Assembly: GCF_037975245.1 (NCBI RefSeq)
Contig: NC_092568.1
Location: 3,472,001-3,536,000 of the forward strand
Direction: 5' to 3'
DNA: 64,000 bases
DNA from: Apostichopus japonicus
Taxonomy: Eukaryota; Echinodermata; Holothuroidea; Aspidochirotida; Stichopodidae
Part shown: positions 25,758-36,840 of the stretch, in pieces
Numbering within the stretch: the stretch's first letter is position 1
Layout: each line of letters begins with the position of its first letter
Made by a program: the position numbers and the translations under genes
The notes under the pieces: model-generated
Seen by the model: the letters and a program-made list of their open reading frames with translations, nothing else
Told to the model about the DNA's origin: nothing
Database searches by the model: none

Positions 25758-26080
25758 GTGAATTACGTGAAAATAGACCTGAAGTGCTGTAACATCGATG
25801 TCAATGAACACAATGAAGACTGTGCATGCAACGCCTTCGCAGCTTACAACCTCATGGCCTCAACATTCAGGAAGGAAATGACTAACTCTTCTTCTGTCCA
25901 TCCCTCCATCTGCCCCCCCCCCCCCGTTTCTCCACTTCTCGTAACTCTCTTCCACCCTTTTTTACATCTATCCCTTAGTGTTCACCATGCTCATTAACCT
26001 GTCAGTATTCTGTGCGTGTTTTGTCCCTTCTGTTACTGTTACTTGTCATTCAGCCTTTGAAGAAGATCCTGCTAGGATGG
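25758..26080 (+). mobile_element. Penelope-like 3' fragment (family P, copy 3)
   Basis: NAFAAYNLMASTFRK followed by a Pro/Ser/His-rich stretch matches family P copy 1 (NTFAPFNHMVSTFKK). About 120 bp later comes KKILLGWKRQANCY, corresponding to the GATCCTGCTAGG block of the other copies. It ends about 150 bp before the left end of the large foldback candidate. Confidence 0.55.
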
Positions 26081-26399
26081 AAACGTCAGGCGAACTGTTA
26101 CACATCAACAAAATCTCAATGTAATGTTTATATGTATGACGCGACTGAGCTTAACCTTATTAGGGTCATGATGTCAGATGCACGTGACAGAAAGTGAAAG
26201 TAATATAATACATATGATACAGGAACTTAACCAAGATAAAGTGAGCCGCACATTCAGCCGCACTTTTATACAACGTTAACGGAAAGAATCTATAATGAAG
26301 TTAGCAATCACCCACTCGCGCACTGGCAACGTCAACGATATTAGTACGGTGGCCATGAAATGCCATATACACGCGTGTGCATATGTACGGATGGAAAAT

Positions 26400-28480
26400 G
26401 TATTTTTCAATATGAACAAATATATGAGGGGCGGCTGGGTATAGCCTCAAAAAACATTCTTAAAACTGTTGTCACTAAGTAATACAATAATTACCTTTCA
26501 TATTATGTATTATTTGGCGTGTTACTTGCCAAGTATGAGAAACCTACGGGTTCTTGAAATATACCCACCCCCTAAAAAACGAGGTAATTTAGGAAAGTGC
26601 CATATTTTTCAATATGAAAAAATATAATAGGTGCGGCTGGGTATATAGCCTCATAGACATTTCTTCAAACTTATGTCACTAATTAATACGACAATTATCT
26701 TTCATACGATGTATTACTTGGCGTGATACCGCCACGAATGAGAGTGCTACGGATTCTTGAAATATCCCCACCCCCCTGCACTCAGAAACGAGAAAATTTA
26801 GGAAAGTGCCATATTTTTCAGTATTAAAAATATATTAGGGGCGGCTGGGTACTTAGCCTCATAGAAATTTCTTCAAACTTATGTCAAAGGTTAATAGAAT
26901 ATTTACCTTTCATATGATGTATTACTTGGCGTGATACCGCTAAGTATGAGAGTTCTACGGGCTCTGGGAATCTCCCCTCCGCACTCAAAAACGAGGAAAT
27001 TTAGGAAAGTGCCATATTTTTCAATATGAAAAAATGTATAAGTTGTGGCTGGGGCTTTAGCCTCATAGAAAATTTTTCAAACTGTTGTCACTAATTAATA
27101 GGACAATTACCTTCCATATGATGTATTATTTGGCGTGATACCGCCAAGTATGAGAGTGCTAAAGGTTCTTGAAATATCCCCACCCCCCTCAAAAACGAGG
27201 AACTTAAGAAAGTGCCATATTTTTCAATATGAAAAATTGTATTAGGTGCGGCTGGGTATATAGCCTCATAGAAATTTCTTCAAACTGTTGTCACTAATTA
27301 ATAGGACAATTACCTTTCATACGATGTATTTTTTGGCGTGATACCACCAAGTATGAGAGAGCTACGGGCTCTGGATATACCCCCTCGAAAACAATATACA
27401 CGCGTGTGCATAGATGCTGATGGAATATATATTTGTCAATATCAATGAATATATTAGGTGCGGCTGAGAATTTAGCCACATAGAGAATTCTTCAAACTGT
27501 TGTCACTAATTAATAGAGTAATTACCTTTTATACGATGTATTATTTGGCGTGATACCGCCAAGTATGAGGGAGCTAAGGGCTCTGGAGATACAACCTCAA
27601 AACGGTGGAAATTTAGGAAAGTGCCATATTTTTCAGTATTAAAAAATATAAGGTGCGGCTGGGTATTTAGCCTCATAGAAATTTCTTCAAACTTATGTCA
27701 CTAATTAATACGACAATTACCTTTCATTCGATGTAATATTTGGCGTGATACCGCCAAGTATGAAAGTTGTACGGGCTCTGGAAATCCCCCCACCCCCTCC
27801 GCATTCAAAAACGAGGAAATTTAGGAAGTGCCATATTTTTCAATATGAAAATATATAATAGGTGCGGCTGGGTATTTAGCCTCATAGAAATTTCTTCAAA
27901 CTTATGTAACTAATTAATAGAACTTATATTTGCCTTTCATATGATGCATTAATTGGCGTGATACCGCTAAGTATGAGAGTTGTACGGGCTCTGGGACCCC
28001 CCCCCCCCCCCCTCTCTGCGCACTCAAAAACGAGGAAATTTAGGAAAGTGCCATATTTTTCAATATGAAATAACTTATTAGGTGCGGCTGGGTATTTTGC
28101 TTCATGGGAATTTCTTTAAACCTATGTCACTAATTGATAAGATAATTACCTTTCATATTATGTATTATTTGGCGTGATACCGCTAAATATGAGAAAGCTA
28201 CGGGCTCTGGAAATCCCCCCCCCCCCCTCAAAAACTGAGGAAATTTAGGCAAGTGCCATATATTTCAATATTTAAAAAATATTATAAGGTGCGGCTGTGT
28301 ATTTAGCCTCATAGAAATTTCTTCAAGCTTATGTCACTAATTAATACGACAATTATCTTTCATACGATGTATTATTTGGCGTGATACCGGCAAGTATGAG
28401 AGTTGTACGGGCTCTGGAAATCCCCCCCGCCCCCCACCCTCCGCCCTCAAATACGTGGGAAATTTTCATTGTAATTTTCC
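26400..28480 (+). repeat. Satellite array, left arm (about 10 units of about 207 bp)
   Basis: The anchor GGCGTGATAC recurs at 26516, 26720, 26928, 27132, 27335, 27547, 27742, 27955, 28171 and 28378, a mean spacing of 207 bp. A unit contains GTGCGGCTGGGTATTTAGCC, TTTCTTCAAACTTATGTCAC, TACCTTTCATACGATGTATT, a poly-C tract and CAAAAACGAGGAAATTTAGG. Units diverge by point changes and poly-C length. No open frame runs across units. Confidence 0.93.
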
Positions 28481-29309
28481 TGTAATCTGGGCGGCATTTT
28501 TGACAACAATTTCGTCGCTACGCTACGCGCCAACCGATGGTAGCGCTCCACTTAGATCACAGCCCCATCCCCCATGAAATCATTTTGCCCCTAAAAAATT
28601 AAGATTGGCCACGCCCCTGTCCCTGTCCCCAAGACACAAATTGCATAAATGCAGCTACATTGTTTGATTCACCAAAAGACCTCTACAGTTGTCGACTGTT
28701 GTGGGAAGGAGGTGGCAAATGTTATTATTCTCACAAAGACTACACCCAGGGGCGCTGTCCGCTATATTTCGATCGTCGACAGTCAGAAGGCTGCATAATG
28801 AATGTTAAATTTTTCTTCTGAACTAATTAGTCATGTCTGTCTGACTCTGCTGCTTATCAATCATTACTACCATTAGGGTAGTTGTTTGGAAGGTCGGAAT
28901 TTCTAAACGTTGGAGAAAGGTCAACCATGTAGGTCGACGGCAAATGTATTTCAACCGATACGCAGAGGATGTAGGTCGACGGCAAATGTATTTCAATCGA
29001 TACGCAGAGGCGGAAAGTTTCCCCGCCACCCGGAGCATGAAGGTCAAATCCGGGGTCAGAATCATACTTTATTCAGTACAAGGGAAATGTGGAAATCTCC
29101 CGCTCTACGTTCTCGGTGTGAAAAAGTTTTTATTTCACGCATGCGTATTTGTATTCTACTGTAAGACGTATTCTATACTCAGTGAAGTAAGCCAAATGTG
29201 CCGTCTAGGTCGTTAACGTTGAATGAAACGCGCAGGCCCAAAAATTCTTAGTAGTTACATATTTGTACGCACGGTTCGACCCTTCTGTTGTGCAATTAAT
29301 CCATGCTTT

Positions 29310-29760
29310 TGTTACACCCCGCCTTGTTTTCTGTAATTCTATTTTCATTGGCCTTCCAAAAAATCTGGTAATTCGTTTGCAAAAACATTAAAACTGGACT
29401 GCCAAACTTATCTTCAAGCAAACTAAGTTTACACATGTTACCCCTCTTCTTAAAGCATTACACTGGCTTGCAATTGAAACGCGAATACATTTCAAAGTCC
29501 TTACTTTAATCCACAAATCTCCAAACTACCTTTCAGAACTTCTAATAGTGAAGCAATACAAGCGTGCCACCCGTCAGTCAAAAATTATTACCCTCCTTGA
29601 ATCTAGGACCAATGGGATTACTTATGCCAACCGTGCTTTTTCAGTTTCTGGTCCCAAATTGTGGAATTCCCTCCCAAACCATTTAAATGTATAACTAATA
29701 AATCACTTTTCAAATCATAACTAAAAACCTACCTCTATGCTAAACATTTATCAATTGGAT
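29310..29760 (+). pseudogene. CR1-like LINE fragment, RT C-terminal region
   Basis: Plus-strand frame HVTPLLKALHWLAIETRIHF, then KVLTLIHKSPNYLSELL, later FSVSGPKLWNSLPNHLNV. These are the LHWL-x-I-x-x-R-I-x-F-KVL and LWNSLP motifs at the end of CR1/RTE-type RT ORFs. A frameshift upstream and a TAA after LNV break it. It lies inside the large foldback candidate. Confidence 0.75.
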
Positions 29761-30394
29761 GTGTAATTATATTTCATTGTTGCATTATTATTTTTGCTTT
29801 TCTTTCTATTCATATTTATATGTATGGCGCTTTTGACAACTATTTTGTTTATAATGAGCGCATTAAAAATTTTAGTTAAAATTATGTTAATAAACAAGAA
29901 GTCTTTCCTTTCTATACGGTTGCTTCCATACAATAAGTCTACAGTGAGAATTTCTGTCAGTAATATACAAAATTCTGCAAGTTCACTTCAAAGATTAATT
30001 TGTAACAGATCAAAATGCTTACAATAGATACCAAAGTATATGTTGTTCCATTCCAATGTATGCTTCCTACATCAGTGAGGTGTAACCCTGTCACTCAATG
30101 ACAGATCCCATGGCAACTTTCTGACTAACTATCAATCACTCATCCAGGTACTTATACATGACACTTTTATCCTATTTGTTTCGAGCCATTCTTTTCATCC
30201 TGTCCGCCCAGACAGAAAATCACCACACACGGACGTTTGGGGGAATTCCGCGAGACCGAAGGTCCGCGAGACCGAAATTAAAAAAAGGTCCTCGAGACCG
30301 AAAGTAAAGAAAGGTCCGCGAGACCGAAACTATTACTAGGCCCCACGACATCGACGTAGCCATAAATTTAAAGCGGGCACATTTCGAGATTGAT

Positions 30395-30960
30395 ATGGGG
30401 GGGGGGGGGTCTCTGTTGAGATTTCTTTGGCTGGACGACATCATAATAAATGATTTCATGCACCTCATCCAACGACAAACCATTGATTCGCATACATTTG
30501 TGTGCAATTCCTTCCACACAAAATCATCTAATACAGAAGAAAGACAAGCGAGGAAGTGGTATGGAGGCCAGAAAATAATTGCATCCAAGTGGGTCCTGAT
30601 GCCAGTAAACGACGGGAACTGCCATTGGATCTTGCTTGCGGCAAACTTGGTCCAGAAGAAAATATACCTTCTAGACCCCCTTTGTGACAGAAAGGTAAAC
30701 GAAGACATGAACATCTTTCGACGCTTTATTGAAGCGAGATCAGCCTTTGAGGGGAAACCAATGATATGCAAACAGTGGCCTGTAAAGACAACATCAGATA
30801 TGAAGTTTCCCTTTCAGCCAACAATGAATGACTGTGGTTTATATATATACTGTTCTATGCAAAGTCATTGTTGTCTGGTAAAAACGTACCAGTGACAGAC
30901 ATTCGAACCATGCGTTTGTCGGTATATTATGAACTCCATGAGTTCGATATGACGAGACCC
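30395..30960 (+). pseudogene. Ulp1/C48-family cysteine protease remnant (transposon-type)
   Basis: One frame of 166 residues shows WLDDIIINDFMHLIQRQ at its start, then NCHWILL (His77), YLLDPL (Asp94) and FQPTMNDCGLYIYC (Gln141 and Cys147). This is the His-Asp-Gln-Cys catalytic order of SUMO-protease-like C48 peptidases. A frameshift near 30868 leads to an early stop; the natural continuation (GKNVPVTDIRTMRLSVYYEL) lies one frame over and runs to about 30960. The catalytic residues are thus intact but the C-terminal helix is out of frame. The first residues come from a poly-G tract, so the true start is upstream and lost, or an exon border lies near 30415. Ahead of it (30249-30335) are three to four copies of CGCGAGACCGAAA-type repeats. 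C48 domains occur as accessory genes in several DNA transposon groups, which fits its place between the foldback arms. Confidence 0.75.
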
Positions 30961-31074
30961 TAAGACTAATGAGTGGCAAAATTCTTTTTCTCTCAACGAT
31001 CGTATTGTTTGTGTATCCGCGCAAATCCCGACAAATGTTAGTGTGTCTTGCAACATAGAATGTCATAATATCCT

Positions 31075-31640
31075 AGGAGAGCCAAATGAAGTTTCCACGA
31101 ATATAATCTGTGAAGATTTCATATGAGACCTAAATGATGATGTTGACTGTCATGATTTCGTAGGAGAGTTAAATGATGTTTCCATTCAACAATGTAAACT
31201 GTCACGATATTATAGGAGAGCTAAATGATCATGTCTCCACCCATATGGACTGTCATGATTTCATGATAGAGCTGAATATTGATGTTTCCGCCCAATTAAC
31301 TTCCATGGACACGGTGTCACAGCAGAGCTAATGATAATATGTCATAATTTCATAAGAATGGAGCTAAATGATGTTTCCATACAACAATGTAAACTGTCAT
31401 GATATTATAGGAGAGGTAAATGATGTTGTCTCCACCCATATGGACTGTCATGATTTAATGGGAGAGCTAATTGCAAGTGGTTCACCCCATATGGACTTTC
31501 ATTATTTTTAGGGGAACTAAATTAGGATGTTTTGGCTAAGATGGACTTCCAGATTTCATATGATCGCTATAACTGTTGATGTTTTGGCAAGGATGAACTG
31601 TCGTGGTTTTATAGGAGACCTAATTGCTTTTGATTGGCTC
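31075..31640 (+). repeat. Degenerate minisatellite (units of about 60 bp)
   Basis: Repeated blocks of the form ACTGTCATGATTTCATAGGA, GAGCTAAATGATG and TTTCCACCCATATGG recur about nine times with substitutions and indels. No coding frame. Located between the arms of the large foldback candidate. Confidence 0.85.
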
Positions 31641-33162
31641 CATGTCCCTTCTCCTCAACCCTAACGTAACAACAACGAAACTCCCAAAGTGGCCTTGATT
31701 GCTTGTATGTCCAGAATTGCAGTGGCGAGGAGATAATCCAGAAAACAGGAAACGGTTAGTATATATGCACATGCCCAATAAATATAATACCAAATATCAA
31801 ATTATGTGTTAAATGTAGAAAATACTCACCAAATATGCATATTTGTAACGTTTCCCTAATTGTTTTGAGGGGGTGGGGTGGAATGCAAACCATTAAAATT
31901 CACGATCGATATCACGTTAATATTTTCATTCCACAGAAGTTTGAAATTAGTGTCACCGCGCGCTCACGGCACATTTCTCAAAAGCGATCATGACCAGGGA
32001 AAATTCGATCACGATCGTTGTAATTAGTTCTTTACATAACATATGCACAAGGCATTCGCTCGATATGCGCTCAAGTTTCCTCCCTGCATTTCCATATTAA
32101 CTTAAAAATAATTCCATACAGTGGTCTCTGGCATATACCACCAAATCCCAGGTAACGTTTAAATATAGATCGCCTTTTATTGGGAAAGCGGACCGTGAAT
32201 TCCAAAGCAAACGGACTTGGGGCCGGGTGGGGCAACTGGGGTGGGAAAATGACATTCGGGGCAAATGGTTTCGTGGTTTGAAATTTGTGCTTATAAAACT
32301 TAAGGGCGTGTCCACTTCCCGTTATAATTGTTTACACTAAAAATGTTGTAATACATTTATAACCGTTGTATAGGTGTAACAAGGTTAATGCCATCACCAC
32401 TTCCGTAAAGTATCAACACATATGTCAATGATATACACGAGGGTTAACGTTCCGACACTCTTTGTTTCTTCCGACAGGAATATGGACAGTCTGTCATAGA
32501 CTGAGTTGATGGAGGGATTCATACGAGGCAACATCATTCAACGTCACGACACGGTACTTTTGACAACTTGGTTGTTGTTCATCATTTAATTGTGCAAGTA
32601 CTCTAAGAGTTTGATTCAATTGCATAATATGACTTGTTTCAATGTGTTTATTCGGTTTATTCTACTCATTCTGACAATCCACAGGTATTAGTTTTTCGGC
32701 GATAAGCGAGTAATGTTGAAAAAACCGTAGCAGTGTGGAAACAGCCAACGTTTTCGTAATTCTCGATAGTAATAATTAGAACAATTTGATAATTGTTTGC
32801 TCGCGAATTTTAGTCCCCCAAAAACCTTGACCGTACCATTAAAGGAATGATGTTCTGAAACATCTAACATAACAGTATGTCAATTTTTGTATAATTATGG
32901 TGGGTAGTGTATGCGGCAAATAGTCCCAAAATTAAGCAGCTCGTAAATAGAGATTCGTTTACTTAACGTTATAGTTTAATTTAGTGTTTATAGTTCATAA
33001 CGTTGAGATGTTAAAGCGTATCTTTTTAATTATATGGTCCATTTAACTTGTAGGTTGGTACATTGTTATAGTTTTGAACAATGTATTGTAACAATTGTTG
33101 CTTGAAGATGCTATTTCCATCGATAATATTGCTTAAGAAGTCACTAATTAGGCCTACATTAT
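31641..33162. other. Gene-free interior of the foldback candidate
   Basis: No exon, known repeat or transposase motif was recognised on either strand. Open frames are at most about 72 residues. Confidence 0.5.
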
Positions 33163-34801
33163 CAAGGGCGGCGGAAGCACTTTTAATCTGGGGGGGGGGG
33201 GGGCACCGACGTCGAAGGGCACTTTGCAGAAATTTGATTGGACTGATGCAGCCTGATATTTAGTACCCTTTATAACTCTTATTGTATTATCCTATTTGCG
33301 TATACACATCACTCCATCATCGCCCCTCCCCCACCCTCAAGGAAAAAATGCATACTAGCACTGCAATATCCAATTTGCAAATTGGGAAACAAGGAACAAG
33401 TTTTCTTTCGAGACAAAATGAGGTGGAATCATTATAAAGTCCCTGCACACGCGATCGATAAATGCATGAAAGCAAATGAAATATGTCAAAATACGAAAGG
33501 ATGGGGTACGTTATGGGATATTAAACTATACTCATTATTCATAGTAGGCTATAAATGGCTTCTGCTTATTAAAAAGTTAAAATGTAATATAGCAATGCAA
33601 TTTTGGATATGCATTAGAATTTTTTAAAAATTGATTATGCATAATGGCACTCACCAGAATGTTAGAAGCAGTATAGCGGAGCTAGGGGTAATGATCAGGG
33701 GGTCGATAATGGTCTGTAGGGGCGTTTTTGACACTATCTAAGCGGAGCGCCGCCACAGGTTGGCGCGGAGCGTAGAGAAAATTTTTGAGTAAAGATACTC
33801 CCCAGATCGCCGGAAATGACCCTTTGCGGGCCTTGCTTATTTGCAGATAAACGAAGAATAAATAGGTGTCATCGCCATTTTGTCAGAAAATTACACCAAC
33901 AAAACGTGACAAGTTTCAATAGGTAGATGAGAGCGCAATTAAAAAGTCAATAATCGCGAATAAGTAAAAAATGGTAAAAAGCTGAAAAGGGCCCAAGCAG
34001 TACATTTTAGTCCGTCAGGGGGGCATCCGCCCCTGACTGTATGGACGCTCCGCCACTGATTACAAACCTTGTGGTAGTAAACATTGAAAACTTCCCGAAA
34101 TATTTCATTCGACGTGGGTTTCGCTTTGTAAACTCTTTAGCAATGTCCCGCTCATTGGTGCCAGTAGGTATATGTGTATTAGGCAGAGAACATTCGGAAT
34201 AGCCAGGCGAATGTCATTGTGGTCAGACAGGAGAGATACTAAAATGTTTTTGCATTCGAAATAGCTTTGAGTTTGACCCACAGAAATTCATTAATAGTTC
34301 TAAATTAGGATTAGATCTCTGAAATATCGCTGACCTAATAAGGTGATCGAGAGTACAATTTTTATGAAGAAAAAGGGCACATTTTTAACCTGAGGAAAAG
34401 TGGGGGCACGTGCCCCCTGTGCCCCCCCGGTTCCGCCGCCCTTGGTTACAATTATAGCCAGTAATTGTCTTTGATATGAATTGTAGCTAGTAAATGTTTA
34501 TCGAAAAGGCTGTTTTTGGAACTTGGAACGCCGATCGTGACAACAACAGGCAACAAAGTGCTGCAGCTCTATACATATAAAGTCTGTTAATCAACGATAG
34601 GCCCGGGCCTACAGTGCTACATACTGGCTACGCCCCTGATAGTTCTAAAATAGGATTAGATCTCTTACTGAAATATCGCTGACCTAATAAGGTGAACAAG
34701 GGTACAATTTTTATGTAGAAAAAGGGCACATTTTTAACCTGACGAAAAGTGGGGGGGGGGGGGGCACGTGCCCCCTGTGCCCCCCGGTTCCGCCGCCCTT
34801 G
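33163..34801 (+). mobile_element. MITE family D, copy 2 (1.64 kb), with internal duplication and nested piece
   Basis: Begins CAAGGGCGGCGGAAGC and ends GGTTCCGCCGCCCTTG. The flanks are the exact direct repeat TACATTAT (33155-33162 and 34802-34809). The last 150-160 bp occur twice (34294-34444 and 34640-34801), so a false right end lies at 34444. An unrelated insertion carrying the GCGGAGCGCC module, ending GCGTCCATACAGT.. to ..GCTCCGCCACTGA, occupies about 33690-34065. It is longer than copy 1 only through these additions. Confidence 0.9.
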
Positions 34802-34969
34802 TACATTATAAAGAATAACAAATGCTTCTGGATGCAGTGTGCATTGATATCAAGTTCATTCATAATCCAAACAACCACACATTCTATTGTGTAGTTTTTC
34901 CTCCTCATTCGTACTAGGTCAGTTTCATTTGTCATTGAACTTTTCCTTTAATGATAACAGTTTAAATAG

Positions 34970-36640
34970 ATTTCAATATATGAGGCTAAATATCCATCAG
35001 TACCTAAAACGTTAGTTTTCCATGTCATTTTAAAAATTATCTTCGTATTCGAGGAAGGGGGTAATTAGGTAGCCTAGCCCTCTAATACGTAGCAAATTTT
35101 ATATCAATAGAAAGTGCATTGTTTTTTATGTTAATGACCACAGCTTGAAGAAATTTCTATGAGGCTAAATACCCAGCCGCATCTAATATATTTGTTCACA
35201 TTGAAAAATACATTTTCCATCAGCACATTTGCACACGCATGTATATTGTTTTTGAGGGGGGAGGGTGTTCCCAGAGCCCGTAGCTCTCTGATACTTGGCG
35301 GTATCACGCCAAATAATACATCATATGAAAGGTAATTACTCTATTAATTAGTGACATAAGTTTGAAGAAATTTCTATGAGGCTATATACCCAGCCGCACC
35401 TAATATATATGTTCATATTGAAAAATACTTTTTTCCATCAGCACATTTGCACACGATTGTATATTGTTTTTGAGAGGTGGGGGGAGGGGTATTTCCAGAG
35501 CCCGTTGCTTTCTCATACTTAGCGGTATCACGCCAAATAATACATCATATGAAAGGTAAATATTGTACTAATTAGTGACATAAATTTGAAGACATTTCAA
35601 TGAGATTAAACACCCAGCCGCACCTAATGTATTTTTTTCATATTGAAAAATACATTTTCCACCAGCACATATGTATATTTTTTGAGAGGGGGGGGGGGAG
35701 GGGTATTTCCAGAGCCCGTTGCTTTCTCATACTTAGCGGTATCACGCCAAATAATACATCATATGAAAGGTAAATTTTCTATTTATTAGTGACATACGTT
35801 TGAAGAAATTTCTATGAGGCTAAATACCCAGCCGCAGCTAATATATTTTTTCATATTGAAAAATACATTTTCCATCAGCACATATGCACACGCATGTATA
35901 TTGTTTTTGAGGGGGGTATATCCAGAGCCCGTAGCTCTCTGATACTTGGCGGTATCACGCCAAATAATACATTATATGAAAGGTAATTACTCTATTAATT
36001 AGTGACATAAGTTTGAAGAAATTTCTATGAGGCTATATAACCAGCCGCACCTAATATATTTATTCATATTGAAAAATACTTTTTTCCATCAGCACATTTG
36101 CACACGATTGTATATTGTTTTTGAGAGGTGGGGGGGGGGGGGGTATTTCCAGAGCCCGTTGCTTTCTCATACTTAGCGGTATCACGCCAAATAATACATC
36201 ATATGAAAGGTAAATATTGTACTAATTAGTGACATAAGTTGGAAGACATTTCAATGAGGTTAAACACCCAGCCGCACCTAATGTATTTTTTCATATTGAA
36301 AAATACATTTTCCACCAGCACATATGTATATTTTTTGAGAGGTGGGGGGAGGGGTATTTCCAGAGCCCGTTGCTTTCTCATACTTAGCGGTATCACGCCA
36401 AATAATACATCATATGAAAGGTAATTTTTGTATCAATTAGTGACATAAGTTTGAAGAAATTTCTATGAGGCTGAATACCAAGCCGCACCTAAAACATTTT
36501 TCATATTGAAAAATATGGCACTTTCCAAAATTTCCTCTTTCTTGAGTGGAGGAGGGGGGGGGGGTATTTCCAGAGCCCGTAGCTCTATTATACTTAGCGG
36601 TATCAAGCCAAATAATACATCATGTGAAAAGGTAACACGT
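34970..36640 (-). repeat. Satellite array, right arm (7-8 units of about 216 bp, inverted)
   Basis: This is the reverse complement of the 26.4-28.5 kb satellite. The anchor GGTATCACGCC recurs near 35301, 35525, 35739, 35952, 36179 and 36390, with a variant at 36600. Units three apart (about 651-654 bp) are much more alike than neighbours, so the array has a trimer higher-order structure. A degenerate unit starts it at about 34970. Confidence 0.93.
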
Positions 36641-36840
36641 AAAATACATACAGCATAGGCTTGTTCCTATCAAAGCGTACTGGCCACGTAATCTATTATA
36701 TAAGGCCCCTATAAGCTACTGTATAATATACATGGTAAGATTAACATCTGGATACGTACTTGTTGCTCGCTTCAACGACAACAGATTCTTGAATGTGAGG
36801 CTGAATGTGCGGCTCACTTGATTTTAATAGGAACTTAGCC

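Larger units (their letters stand above)
26233..36828. mobile_element. Candidate 10.6-kb foldback/MULE-like element
   Basis: Two inverted arrays of the same satellite (26.4-28.5 kb and 35.0-36.6 kb) are each bounded externally by an inverted block reading AAGTGAGCCGCACATTCAGC from the outside in (with minor changes, about 26238-26262 and 36791-36820). Immediately outside lie AGGAACTTAACC (26221-26232) and AGGAACTTAGCC (36829-36840), a direct repeat with 11 of 12 identities, read here as the target duplication. The interior carries a C48 (Ulp1-like) protease remnant, a LINE remnant, minisatellites and a nested family D MITE. Long subrepeated arms are typical of foldback elements; long arms, a 9-12 bp duplication and a Ulp1 gene together recall Mutator-like elements. 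No transposase was recognised, so the superfamily is inference. Confidence 0.5.

Noticed and set aside
26400-28480. CRISPR-like array
   Set aside because: Units of about 207 bp abut with no unique spacers, the DNA is eukaryotic, and there are no cas genes; it is a satellite.
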